A DNA stretch of 64,000 nucleotides from Pseudomonas oryzicola (GTDB lineage Bacteria; Pseudomonadota; Gammaproteobacteria; Pseudomonadales; Pseudomonadaceae), in contig NZ_JABWRZ020000002.1 in NCBI RefSeq assembly GCF_014269185.2, forward strand, positions 62,001-126,000, in the 5' to 3' direction. The translations under genes and the position numbers were made by a program. Positions 1-7,463 of the stretch are shown in pieces. A model generated the notes under the pieces. That model searched no databases and had not been told where the DNA came from. It saw only the letters and a list, made by a program, of their open reading frames with translations. How positions within the stretch are numbered: the first letter of the stretch is position 1; the number at the start of each line of letters is the position of its first letter.

Positions 1-609
1 GCCGAACATAACGCCGATCTTCATACGGATCTGGTTGATGAAGATGACCAGGCAGTTGGCGTTCTTGATGTTACCGGTGATCTTGCGCAGCGCCTGGGAC
101 ATCAGGCGAGCCTGCAGGCCCACGTGCATGTCACCCATCTCGCCTTCGATCTCGGCCTTGGGTACCAGGGCGGCCACGGAGTCGACGATGATCACGTCAA
201 CCGCGTTGGAGCGCACCAGCATGTCGGTGATTTCCAGCGCCTGTTCGCCGGTGTCCGGCTGGGAAACCAGCAGGTCATCGACATTGACACCCAGTTTGCC
301 GGCATATTCCGGGTCGAGCGCGTGCTCGGCGTCGACGAAGGCACAGGTAGCGCCATTCTTCTGGGCTTCGGCGATGACCGACAAGGTCAGCGTGGTCTTA
401 CCCGACGACTCCGGGCCGTAGATTTCGACGATACGGCCTTTCGGCAGACCACCGATGCCGAGGGCGATGTCCAGGCCCAGGGAGCCGGTGGAGATGGCAG
501 GAATCGCCTGGCGCTCATGGTCGCCCATGCGCATGACCGCACCCTTGCCGAATTGGCGTTCGATTTGACCCAGGGCCGCAGCCAAGGCGCGCTTCTTGTT
601 GTCGTCCAT
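1..609 (-). CDS. recA: Recombinase RecA (partial, N-terminal 203 residues)
   Basis: This is the DNA strand-exchange protein and SOS co-protease; it coats single-stranded DNA and triggers autocleavage of LexA and CI-like repressors. The reading frame starts at the ATG complementary to 607-609 and stays open to the window edge, giving residues 1-203 of a usual ~350. The Walker A motif GPESSGKT is at residues 65-72. The Walker B region ([12 protein letters not shown]) and the loop up to [12 protein letters not shown] are also visible. A LexA box lies 44 bases upstream. The gene is co-directional with pncC and the tailocin cluster, whose repressor it probably inactivates. Only the C-terminal third is missing, because of the window boundary. 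Confidence 0.98.
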   Translation of the reverse strand, partial: MDDNKKRALAAALGQIERQFGKGAVMRMGDHERQAIPAISTGSLGLDIALGIGGLPKGRIVEIYGPESSGKTTLTLSVIAEAQKNGATCAFVDAEHALDPEYAGKLGVNVDDLLVSQPDTGEQALEITDMLVRSNAVDVIIVDSVAALVPKAEIEGEMGDMHVGLQARLMSQALRKITGNIKNANCLVIFINQIRMKIGVMFG

Positions 610-652
610 TGAAATCCTCACGTGTTCGACTTGGCCCTGACGGCCGGAATAC

Positions 653-668
653 CTGTATAAGTAGCCAG
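653..668 (-). promoter_or_regulatory. LexA (SOS) box upstream of recA
   Basis: On the minus strand the sequence is CTGGCTACTTATACAG. This has the CTG-N10-CAG spacing of the gammaproteobacterial LexA operator and a well matched right half (TATACAG). It lies about 44 bases before the recA start codon, where an operator overlapping the promoter is expected. Confidence 0.85.
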
Positions 669-712
669 TATTATTCCACAGGCAAGCGCGCGAGCAAACC
701 CCTGTTGTCGAT

Positions 713-1195
713 TTACTCGGCACCAAGCTGTAACAAGCCGTCTAACGCGGCGATCACCGTCTGTCGGCGCACCGCTTCGCGGTCGCCCTCGAAGTGCCGC
801 CGTTCGCTGGTTACATGGCTACCATCGGCCCAGGCCAGCCACACGGTGCCCACCGGTTTGGCCGGCGACCCGCCGTCGGGCCCGGCCACGCCACTGACAG
901 CCACGGCAAAGCGCGCACCACTGGCGGCCTGGGCACCACGGGCCATGGCCTCGACCACTTCCTGGCTGACTGCGCCAACCTCGGCGAACAACGCCGCCGG
1001 TACGTTCAACTGGCGGGTTTTCTGGGTATTGGAATAGGTCACGTAGCCGGCCTCGAACCAGGCAGAGCTGCCGGGTATCCGGGTGATGGCTTCGGCGATA
1101 CCACCGCCGGTGCAGGATTCAGCGGTGGTGACCTGAGCGTTGAAGCGGCGCAGATGTTCGCCGAGACGGGTGGCGAGGACGGTGATCAGGTCCAT
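713..1195 (-). CDS. pncC: Nicotinamide-nucleotide amidohydrolase PncC (CinA C-terminal domain family)
   Basis: The 160-residue protein deamidates nicotinamide mononucleotide in NAD salvage. It is the single-domain (CinA C-terminal) form. Visible family motifs are [21 protein letters not shown] (residues ~21 onward), YVTYSNTQK, and the loop [19 protein letters not shown]. The frame is open further upstream, but the start at 1195 is chosen because AAGGAA lies just before it and the family begins at this point (MDLITVLA). The gene sits between the tailocin lysis genes and recA, all on the same strand. The cinA/pncC-recA pair is conserved in Pseudomonas. Confidence 0.93.
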   Translation of the reverse strand: MDLITVLATRLGEHLRRFNAQVTTAESCTGGGIAEAITRIPGSSAWFEAGYVTYSNTQKTRQLNVPAALFAEVGAVSQEVVEAMARGAQAASGARFAVAVSGVAGPDGGSPAKPVGTVWLAWADGSHVTSERRHFEGDREAVRRQTVIAALDGLLQLGAE

Positions 1196-1286
1196 GTCGG
1201 GTTCCTTGAAGGGCGTGCAGACAACGTAACATTTTTGCGCCTTTCGAGTGCATGCCTCGCAGGCATCAGACGCGTCCGGCCCCGCC

Positions 1287-1772
1287 CTAAAGCCCGCCGC
1301 GCACCTCCCGCACATAGGCCTGACAGGCCCGTAACGCAATCAACCCCCGGTCTCCCTCATCGGTGATGGCGATAATTCGTCGAGCATGCGCCGGCTCAAG
1401 TCCGGCACGTACGGTTGCATGATCCAGGCCGGTGGCGCTGGTGGCGGCGGGCACTGCGCCAGGGAGGGTGTCGCGTTCGACCAGGACCGACAGGCGCAGA
1501 TCGGCAGTAGCAAGACGATCACGCAGGCGAGCCTGAGACTGCTGGACATCGGCAAGTTCCTTGAAATGACGGGTTTCACTTTCTTCCAGGCGTCGTTCGA
1601 GAACCTGACGCCGTTCGCGTTCGGCCAGCAGCCGGGCAGCCTCGGCTTGCGCCTGGGCATGCGCCAGTTGCGCCAGCTGCCGGCCATAGCGCCAGCCCTG
1701 CACGTGCCAGGCCAGTGTTACGGACAGCATCAGCAAACAGCCGCCCAGCCCCAGTTGCCATCGGCTCAACAC
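1287..1772 (-). CDS. Rz-like inner-membrane spanin (i-spanin) of the tailocin
   Basis: The ~161-residue protein has one N-terminal membrane segment (residues ~7-23, LGLGGCLLMLSVTLAWHV). A long charged coiled coil (~35-95) follows, and then a periplasmic C-terminus. This is the layout of lambda Rz, which fuses inner and outer membranes in the last step of lysis. The start is taken as the GTG at 1772, which overlaps the endolysin stop by 7 bases; the adjacent TTG is an alternative. The Rz1 partner is nested in another frame. The assignment rests on architecture, position after the endolysin and the nested partner, since Rz sequences are poorly conserved. Confidence 0.85.
   Translation of the reverse strand: MLSRWQLGLGGCLLMLSVTLAWHVQGWRYGRQLAQLAHAQAQAEAARLLAERERRQVLERRLEESETRHFKELADVQQSQARLRDRLATADLRLSVLVERDTLPGAVPAATSATGLDHATVRAGLEPAHARRIIAITDEGDRGLIALRACQAYVREVRGGL
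1340..1549 (-). CDS. Rz1-like outer-membrane lipoprotein spanin, nested inside Rz
   Basis: This 69-residue frame lies wholly within Rz in a different reading frame. It starts MSSSLRLACVIVLLLPICAC, a lipoprotein signal peptide with a plausible lipobox ending in Cys20. A proline-rich stretch (PPPPAPP) follows, which is the hallmark of Rz1 o-spanins. Rz1 would be lipidated, anchored in the outer membrane, and would bind the C-terminus of Rz across the periplasm. Full embedding within Rz is the classic lambda arrangement. The start at 1549 is the Met directly before the signal peptide; an upstream Met in the same frame would spoil the signal sequence. Confidence 0.85.
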   Translation of the reverse strand: MSSSLRLACVIVLLLPICACRSWSNATPSLAQCPPPPAPPAWIMQPYVPDLSRRMLDELSPSPMRETGG

Positions 1773-2314
1773 AACACCTCACGCGCCCGTGCCCAGAGCT
1801 TGAGCCGATCCTCCAGCCCGTTGAGCCCACCATTGATATGGCGCGTGATGCGATTGAACTCGCCCTGGTCAGCCAGGGCATTGAGCCCGCGCGAATGCCA
1901 GAACCACGCCGCCGATTCACAGGCCCAACGTGGCTGTTCGAGCAGTTGTGGCTGCGCCAGCAAGCGCTCGTCGCCGAACAACGCGCGGCTGCAGGCCTGG
2001 TAATTGTTGCGCCCGGTCACCTGGATCAGGCCGCGCCCGCAGTACAGCTGGCCATCACCATCGGCCTGGGGCGTATTGCCCAGGCGCAGGGCCAGGCTGC
2101 CGGTGTCGTAGCGCGCCAGGTAGCGGTCGTTGCCAAGCTCCTTCACATGTCGGAACTGGCCTGACTCATGGCCAACCTGGGCGATGAACGCCGCCACGCG
2201 CTTGGGGTTGTCGATTTCCCAACGCGGCAGGGTGACGTTCAGTGCCGAAAGAAAAACGCCCGCTACGGGGCGGGCGTTCGGCAGAATCTGTAGCAATTGT
2301 GTTTCAGTAAGCAT
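1766..2314 (-). CDS. Tailocin endolysin, glycoside hydrolase family 19 (chitinase-like lysozyme)
   Basis: The 182-residue enzyme should cleave peptidoglycan so that the producer cell bursts and releases tail particles. The family signature FIAQVGHESGQF is at residues ~43-54, with the predicted catalytic Glu50. The second motif, YCGRGLIQVTGRNNY, carries the active-site GRG and N-Y residues, and a WFWHSRGLNALAD segment follows. No signal peptide is seen, so it would need the holin to reach the wall. The start has a good ribosome site (GGGAGG) after gene D. The N-terminal LLQILPNARP matches the conserved start of pyocin lysins, so the hairpin at 2251-2278 really lies inside the coding region. 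Confidence 0.93.
   Translation of the reverse strand: MLTETQLLQILPNARPVAGVFLSALNVTLPRWEIDNPKRVAAFIAQVGHESGQFRHVKELGNDRYLARYDTGSLALRLGNTPQADGDGQLYCGRGLIQVTGRNNYQACSRALFGDERLLAQPQLLEQPRWACESAAWFWHSRGLNALADQGEFNRITRHINGGLNGLEDRLKLWARAREVLC
2251..2278 (-). terminator. Terminator-like hairpin inside the endolysin reading frame
   Basis: On the minus strand AACGCCCGC pairs perfectly with GCGGGCGTT over nine bases around a six-base loop. The sequence continues TTTTTC immediately after the stem, so it has the form of an intrinsic terminator. It covers about codons 13-21 of the endolysin gene. Whether it stops transcription in vivo is not known. Confidence 0.6.
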
Positions 2315-2341
2315 GGGTAACGTTCCTCCCTGTATCGCTGC

Positions 2342-3376
2342 TCAAGCCTTGATCGCGGCCTGACGGCGCGGCGCCGCGCCCTTGGCCTGTACCTTGCCCG
2401 CCTTGCCACCATTGCCCTGCACGGTGGTGCGCCAGCCCGAGCTGGTGAACACCTGCTCCACCGAGTCGATCTGGTATTGCCCGTCGAGGCCGTCGACAAA
2501 ACCGTGCAGGTCGATGCTGCGTTCGGCGAACAGGTCGGTACGCCCCGGCAAGTCCAGGCGCACCTGGGCGGTAGCGCGGTTGAAGCTGGCCAGGCGGGCC
2601 CTGGCTGCCTGCTCGGCGGAAGCGCGGTCGGGGTAGAGGTGGCGGTCGGTATGCACCGGCCGCTGCCCCTCGGCTGCTTCATCGTTGCCTAGCTCGATGG
2701 TCCTGGCCTCGCCACTGGCTGCATCGAAATGGCGGGTGCGCACGGCCTTGCGCGCGGCCTTGTCGTCAAGGCGAAAGTGCCACTGGCTGACCTCGCCACG
2801 GGTAATGCCGACCACGCCCAGGGGCTTGCCGCTGGCGCTCTGCCCGCCCTGGCGTGGCAATACCAGCAGTTGGCCATTGGCAAGTTTGGCAGTGCTGTCG
2901 TATTGGCGAGCCAGGCGGGTGATGAAGTTGAAGTCCGATTCGTTGACCTGGTCGACCCGAGGTACCTGTGTGAGCACCGGGCAGATTGCCTGCCAGCCAT
3001 TGCGCGCACCGATTTCGGCGACGATGCGCTGCAACGGCACGGCTTCCCAGCTGCCGCTGCGGACGGTCCGGCCACTGCCGCGCAGGTCGCTGGCCTTGCC
3101 GCGAATCACCAAGGTATCGGGCGGGCCGGACAACTCGACTTCATCGACGGTGTAACGCCCCAGCCGGGTCAGCGGCTGGCCGGCGTAACCCAGATGCAGC
3201 TCGATCAGTGCACCGCGAGCCGGCACGGCCACGCTACCGTCCCGGGCGTCGATGCGCAGCTCGAAGTCATCCGCCTCCATGCCCGGTTTGTCGGTGGTAC
3301 GCAGCAACAACAGGCGATCGTTGATCAGTGCAGTAATGTCCTTGCCATCGGCCTGGATGCGAAATTGTGGCTGCAT
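2342..3376 (-). CDS. Tail protein D (P2 gpD-like baseplate hub)
   Basis: The 344-residue protein resembles the P2 late-control/tail protein D family. These proteins form the baseplate hub (gp27-like) that connects the spike to the tube. The N-terminus MQPQFRIQADGKDITALINDRLLLL followed by a DFELRIDARDG segment is typical. The central NESDFNFITRLARQYDSTAKLANGQLLVLPRQG is the family core. The C-terminus is basic. It follows gene X by four bases and precedes the endolysin, so it keeps the P2 order T-U-X-D. A role as a hub is inferred from the family. Confidence 0.92.
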   Translation of the reverse strand: MQPQFRIQADGKDITALINDRLLLLRTTDKPGMEADDFELRIDARDGSVAVPARGALIELHLGYAGQPLTRLGRYTVDEVELSGPPDTLVIRGKASDLRGSGRTVRSGSWEAVPLQRIVAEIGARNGWQAICPVLTQVPRVDQVNESDFNFITRLARQYDSTAKLANGQLLVLPRQGGQSASGKPLGVVGITRGEVSQWHFRLDDKAARKAVRTRHFDAASGEARTIELGNDEAAEGQRPVHTDRHLYPDRASAEQAARARLASFNRATAQVRLDLPGRTDLFAERSIDLHGFVDGLDGQYQIDSVEQVFTSSGWRTTVQGNGGKAGKVQAKGAAPRRQAAIKA

Positions 3377-3380
3377 GGTA

Positions 3381-3587
3381 TCAGCTCCACAGCTGCACGA
3401 CGTCGGCCGCTGCCAGTGCCAGAGCCGGCAAGCGGAACGTCACGCCGCTGCGAAATGGTTGCGCTTCATCGGCCAAGCCCTGGTTGGCTTGCAACACCGC
3501 TTCGACGCTGCCATCGAGATGCCCGTAATACTGCTGGCAGAGGGTGTCGAGCAGGTCGCCCTCAGACGTCTTGCAGGTCTTGTCCAT
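3381..3587 (-). CDS. Tail protein X (LysM-like, P2 gpX family)
   Basis: This small 68-residue protein has the sequence pattern of phage tail protein X: a GDLLDTLCQQYYGH motif, a helix with VLQANQGLAD, and a hydrophobic RLPAL end. That is a LysM-like fold thought to bind peptidoglycan or to sit in the baseplate. Its start overlaps the 3' end of gene U by 26 bases in another frame, indicating translational coupling. The size is normal for the family. Confidence 0.9.
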   Translation of the reverse strand: MDKTCKTSEGDLLDTLCQQYYGHLDGSVEAVLQANQGLADEAQPFRSGVTFRLPALALAAADVVQLWS

Positions 3588-4407
3588 AACTGACGAACTC
3601 CAGTGAGAAACCTTGTTTGCGTGGAATGCCGCCAGCCAGCAGGGTGCCCTGCTCTTCCTCGATGCGGGTCAGGCACCAGGTGCCAAGCACTTCGCCATAA
3701 CCGGTGGTCAACGACAGTGGCAGCAGCTGGCGGCCGATGCCGCGCAAGGCCTGCAGCTGGCCCAGTCCGCCCTTGAAGCCCGGGTAGATCGCGCCACGGA
3801 TGTTGATGGTCTCTTCGCCCTGGCTCACCGCCTGCTGGGCATTCTCGCGGCTCAGGCGCTCTTGCCCGGCCCAGTGGAAGCGCGTTTGCCGACGCAGCTG
3901 GTCGAAAGCGGCGGTGTCGAGGTTGAAGTAATACGGCGCGGCATTGGCTTTCAACGGCTGCAGTACCAGCAGGTGCGGGAACGGCTTGATCGCTTGTGCC
4001 GTGGGTGTCGGGTCCGGCGCGAAGCCGAACGTCGACAACACACCATTGGCGACCGAACGCACATCACCGATCACCCGCCGCACAGCCGCGCCGGCCTTGC
4101 CCAGGTGTTCGGTGAAGGCCTCGACGCGGGCGCGCACCTTGCGCACCACATCGAGGGCCTGGTCGTACTTGGCAATCACTTTGTCGACGCGCTGCTTGGC
4201 CGAGTCGATGGCGCGCAGGGTGCGTTGCAGGCGTTTGCCGATTTCCGGCCCTATCCATGGCAGGGCTTCGAGCTCGGCGGCCGCCTCCCTGGCGTGGCCG
4301 ACCGCCTGGTTCATCGGGTCGAGCATGGCATCGGCGCGCCGACGCCCCGCCTCGCCCGCCTTGACCAATGCATGCAAGCCGCCTTGCAACTGTTCCAGGT
4401 AGGTCAT
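3562..4407 (-). CDS. Tail protein U (P2 gpU-like) with an N-terminal helical extension
   Basis: The 281-residue protein has two parts. Residues ~140-281 (starting at about LLVLQPLKANAAPYYFNLD) match the phage tail U family, which helps finish and stabilise the contractile tail; conserved stretches include TRFHWAGQERL, GRQLLPLSLTTGYGEVLG and a final IPRKQGFSLEF. Residues 1-135 are an extra, mostly alpha-helical and charged region that the ~160-residue P2 protein lacks. The start at 4407 has a GAGCACC spacer and follows the tape measure by ten bases. The function of the extension is unknown; it could contact the tape measure. Confidence 0.88.
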   Translation of the reverse strand: MTYLEQLQGGLHALVKAGEAGRRRADAMLDPMNQAVGHAREAAAELEALPWIGPEIGKRLQRTLRAIDSAKQRVDKVIAKYDQALDVVRKVRARVEAFTEHLGKAGAAVRRVIGDVRSVANGVLSTFGFAPDPTPTAQAIKPFPHLLVLQPLKANAAPYYFNLDTAAFDQLRRQTRFHWAGQERLSRENAQQAVSQGEETINIRGAIYPGFKGGLGQLQALRGIGRQLLPLSLTTGYGEVLGTWCLTRIEEEQGTLLAGGIPRKQGFSLEFVSYGQDLQDV

Positions 4408-4417
4408 GGGGTGCTCC

Positions 4418-6502
4418 TCATGGCTGTGGTTGATCGACCATCTGCACCGCGCGCGCCTGACGCATCAGGTCGTCGAGCACGCGGCGAGCGATGGTTTCCA
4501 GTTGTTGCAGGGTGGTCGGGTCATCGAAGCTGTTGTGGAAGGCGACCGGCATATTGGCGGTGAAGGTGAATTGCTGGTTGATGGCGGGTGGAGCCATAGC
4601 CGGGGACGGCGGTATCGAAACAGCAGGCGACGGCGTGGGCGGGCCGACGCTTTTCGGCAATCGGGTCGCCTGCTCGGGGAAACCGGCAACCTCCTGGTTC
4701 GCCTGCGGCATAGCCGAGCCGGCGACAGACTGCCCGGCCTTGCCCGACGCGTCGCCAATGAGCTTGGCGCCCATGCCACCCAGGTAACTGCCACCCAGGC
4801 TGCCCAGCAGGCCACCGACCGCGGCGCCGATCACGGTTCCGATACCCGGTACCACCGATCCGATCATCGCGCCGGCTGCCGCACCACCGAGCCCACCGGC
4901 CGATGAACCGGCCAGGCTGCCAACCAACTGCGCTGTCGCAGTGGCAGGCAACGGTGCAGGTGTGCTGAGGCCCTTCTGCAAGCGGCTTGGCTGTTGCGGG
5001 GAGGCGGCAATATCCTGGCTCGCCGCTGGCGCATCGGAGCCGACGACGGCTGCCACGGCCTTGCCCAACGCGCCCCCGAGCCATTCACCGCCGATGCCGC
5101 CCAGATAACCGCCACCCAGGCTACCCAGCAGGCCACCGACCGCGCCACCGATCACGGTTCCTACACCCGGTACCACCGAGCCAAGCATGGCACCTGCCGC
5201 CGCGCCACCGAGCCACCCGGCCGAGGTGCCGGCCAGGTTGCCACCCAACCCGCCGAAAACCTCGCCATAGCCTTGCAGCTTTTCTGCAGCAGTGCCGTCA
5301 CTCTGGTAGATGTCGGCCACCTGCAGCGAGGTATCCAGCACTGCCGTCAGTGGCACGCGCTTGAACAGTGTTCCTGCCAATGGCATCTGTTTGCCTGTAC
5401 CGAGCGAAGGTAGGGAAGCGACGCCATGGGCAATGGCTTGCGCCTTCTCCAGCACAGGCGCCTCGCTGCTTTGCGGCGCTGGCTCTTCCTCCTCGGTGAT
5501 CCAGTTGAACAGCGCAGCGCCGGCCTCACCACCCGCAGCCTCGCCCAGCTGGCCACCAAATTTGGCCCATTGCTCCTGCGCGGCCTCCTCCTGCGTTTTC
5601 TCTGCTGCCTTTCCAGCCGCCTGCTTGCGGGCCGCATCTTTTTTGAGTTCAGCCTTGCGCTGGCCTTGACGCCTGCGCTGGCGGCTACCCCTGCGCATAC
5701 CGCTGCTCGAGGCTTTAACTAGCGCTTTGCCTTTACCTTCGAACAACAGCGGTGCCATGGCGCCCAGCATGCGACCGCCGATTTCACCGACGGCAGCGCC
5801 GACGCCACGTGCCCTTTCTTCGCCATCCTCGGCGGTGATGACCGCCTTGGCGACCTTGCCGAAGGTTTCGACACGGTTGTCCTGCCACTCCTTGGCAACA
5901 CGCTGGCGTATCGCGCGCTGTCTTTCCGGGGGCAGTTTGCGCACGATGCCAGCGATAGCAGCCCCGCTACCGCCAGCGACCATCGCAAGGCCCCGGACAA
6001 GGTTGCCCGTGTCGTCACCGGCATCCGCCCCGGCACCCACGCCGACATCCGCGCCGGGAGCCTGCCTAGAGGCCGGCGCAGACACTGGCGCCTTGCCTGG
6101 TGCGGCTGCGCCTTGCCCCTGCACCACCGAGTGCCACTGTGGAAAGACATTGACCGTCATCTGCCGCGGCAGCGGCTTGAGCTGCGCCAGCCCGGCAATC
6201 ACCCGGTCCAGCATCAGGTAATGCCGGCGCAAACGCTCAACGGCATCGGCTTCATCTCCCAGCCCGGTGATCGGCTGTTCGTCCTGCTGTACCTGGTCCA
6301 GCTCCAGCTGGCGCTCAACCTGGCGTACCTTGCCGAGCTCCAACCCCAGCCGGATCACTTCGCCGACGAGCCGGCCCAGCCGGGTGCCGTCAGCCTGCCT
6401 GCGCAAGCGTTCGACATCCCGGCGCAGCAGCTCGAAGGCCTGGCCCAAGGGGTTGATGGCGGTGACGCCGAGCCCGAGCGAGAACAGCTGTGTGTTCGCC
6501 AT
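4418..6502 (-). CDS. Tail tape measure protein (gpT) with duplicated glycine-zipper segments
   Basis: This 694-residue protein is the largest in the cluster and sits where P2 gene T lies, after the E/E' chaperone genes. It should set tail length. The N-terminal ~130 residues are helical, followed by an Ala/Pro-rich linker and a basic region (~275-300). Two near-identical Gly-rich segments then occur at about 420-482 and 525-588, both carrying the core GSVVPG(V/I)GTVIG followed by GGLLGSLGG. These could insert in membranes. The C-terminus contains an NNSFDDPTTLQQLETIARRVL-type helix. A strong ribosome site (AAGGAGG) precedes the start. Identification is by size, position and composition, because tape measures diverge quickly. 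Confidence 0.88.
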   Translation of the reverse strand: MANTQLFSLGLGVTAINPLGQAFELLRRDVERLRRQADGTRLGRLVGEVIRLGLELGKVRQVERQLELDQVQQDEQPITGLGDEADAVERLRRHYLMLDRVIAGLAQLKPLPRQMTVNVFPQWHSVVQGQGAAAPGKAPVSAPASRQAPGADVGVGAGADAGDDTGNLVRGLAMVAGGSGAAIAGIVRKLPPERQRAIRQRVAKEWQDNRVETFGKVAKAVITAEDGEERARGVGAAVGEIGGRMLGAMAPLLFEGKGKALVKASSSGMRRGSRQRRRQGQRKAELKKDAARKQAAGKAAEKTQEEAAQEQWAKFGGQLGEAAGGEAGAALFNWITEEEEPAPQSSEAPVLEKAQAIAHGVASLPSLGTGKQMPLAGTLFKRVPLTAVLDTSLQVADIYQSDGTAAEKLQGYGEVFGGLGGNLAGTSAGWLGGAAAGAMLGSVVPGVGTVIGGAVGGLLGSLGGGYLGGIGGEWLGGALGKAVAAVVGSDAPAASQDIAASPQQPSRLQKGLSTPAPLPATATAQLVGSLAGSSAGGLGGAAAGAMIGSVVPGIGTVIGAAVGGLLGSLGGSYLGGMGAKLIGDASGKAGQSVAGSAMPQANQEVAGFPEQATRLPKSVGPPTPSPAVSIPPSPAMAPPAINQQFTFTANMPVAFHNSFDDPTTLQQLETIARRVLDDLMRQARAVQMVDQPQP

Positions 6503-6515
6503 AGGTTCCTCCTTG

Positions 6516-6930
6516 TCACGGGGCGAGCCACCAGACCATGTCGCTGTACGACATGGTCATGATTTCGCTCGCGGAAAAATTCAGCTCCTTGGCCAGCCGG
6601 CGGGCGGCGGCCTTTTGCCGGGCTGGGTCAAAGTTCGTCGTCCTGCACCAGGCGAAAATAACCGCTCTGCAGGCGCCCATAGTCCTTCAGGGTCAGGCCT
6701 TCGAGGTCCTTGATGCCGACCTCGGCCAGCGACGCGAACAGGTTCAGTTCACGCTGCTCGTCATCGTCCACGCCGCCGGCCTGGGCATTGCGGATATCGC
6801 GCACGGTCGGCGCCCGCAGCGACAGGCTGTCGACCTGCACGCCATTGGCTTCGCTGGGGCGTGACAGGCGCACGGTGACGCGGTCGGCGCTCAGGGTCAG
6901 CCATTGGGGCTGCTTGTTCACGTGAGCCAT
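6516..6930 (-). CDS. Predicted E-E' tail assembly chaperone fusion made by a +1 frameshift
   Basis: Translation of gene E ends EL-stop at 6628. Reading continues in the +1 frame for 36 more codons to a stop at 6516-6518, ending SYSDMVWWLAP. The junction reads GAA CTT TGA CCC. Slippage of the CTT tRNA onto TTT would bypass the TGA and enter the E' frame at GAC. Tail assembly genes of contractile and siphophage tails conserve exactly such a frameshifted extension between the tube and tape measure genes. That shared position is the main support. I have no direct evidence that the shift occurs. Confidence 0.65.
6627..6633 (-). other. prfB-like +1 frameshift site CTT-TGA-C
   Basis: The heptamer CTTTGAC at the end of gene E is identical to the core of the RF2 (prfB) programmed frameshift site: CTT in the P site, a UGA stop followed by C, and a possible slip to UUU. 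No strong internal Shine-Dalgarno lies at the prfB spacing; only AGGA is seen further upstream. Confidence 0.6.
6628..6930 (-). CDS. Tail assembly chaperone E (P2 gpE-like)
   Basis: The 100-residue protein lies between tube gene FII and tape measure T, the position of the P2 tail assembly chaperone. Chaperones of this class coat the tape measure during tail assembly. Visible features are VTVRLSRPSEANGVQVDSLSLRAPTVRDIRNAQ followed by a helical C-terminus with LEGLTLKDYGRLQSGY, which fits the family pattern. The start at 6930 is preferred over the Met two codons earlier because AGGAG then has a six-base spacer. The 3' end carries the probable frameshift site to E'. Confidence 0.88.
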   Translation of the reverse strand: MAHVNKQPQWLTLSADRVTVRLSRPSEANGVQVDSLSLRAPTVRDIRNAQAGGVDDDEQRELNLFASLAEVGIKDLEGLTLKDYGRLQSGYFRLVQDDEL

Positions 6931-6940
6931 GGTCATCTCC

Positions 6941-7450
6941 TTACAAGCCAAGCGCGGCGCGCTGGGCGGCCAGTTGGTCGACGCCATCGATCACGCGCTT
7001 CATGCCCAGCGCGTCGATCTCGTAGACCAGGCGGCCATCGACTTCGAGCTTGTAGTAGGTCAGGCCGACGCTGTGCTTGATCTCGGCCTTGTCACCGGAC
7101 TTCCAGTCGCCCATGTCAATTTCCTTGAGCGTGCCACGCAGGGTGACCACTACCGGGTTGATCTTGCCCTTGAGGCCCTTGAAGGCGCCGCGGAACGTGC
7201 CGTTGAAGCCGCTGCCATCGGCCAGGCCGAAGAATTTCAGCGCTTCGCGGCGCACACCGGTGGTGGTGAAGGCCGCCTCCTGCTTCTCCATGCCCAGGTC
7301 CATCTCGACCGGCATGTCCATGCCGCCGGGGCGGTGCTCTTCCATCTTCAGGGTGAGTTTGGGCAGGGTCAGGCTGGGTACATCGCCCTGGAAGCTGACG
7401 CCATCGACGAACAGGTTCAGGTTGGCCAGGGTTTCGGGAATCATTGCCAT
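6941..7450 (-). CDS. Tail tube protein FII
   Basis: This 169-residue protein is the major tail tube subunit, which would stack in hexamers inside the sheath. It starts MAMIPETLANLNLFVDGVSFQGDVPSLTLPKL and contains EHRPGGMDMPVEMDLGMEK and GKINPVVVTLRGTLKEIDMG. All are characteristic of the P2 FII tube family, and the length matches. It follows the sheath gene by 13 bases with an AAGGAG site, keeping the FI-FII-E order. Confidence 0.95.
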   Translation of the reverse strand: MAMIPETLANLNLFVDGVSFQGDVPSLTLPKLTLKMEEHRPGGMDMPVEMDLGMEKQEAAFTTTGVRREALKFFGLADGSGFNGTFRGAFKGLKGKINPVVVTLRGTLKEIDMGDWKSGDKAEIKHSVGLTYYKLEVDGRLVYEIDALGMKRVIDGVDQLAAQRAALGL

Positions 7451-7463
7451 GTGGATGCGCTCC

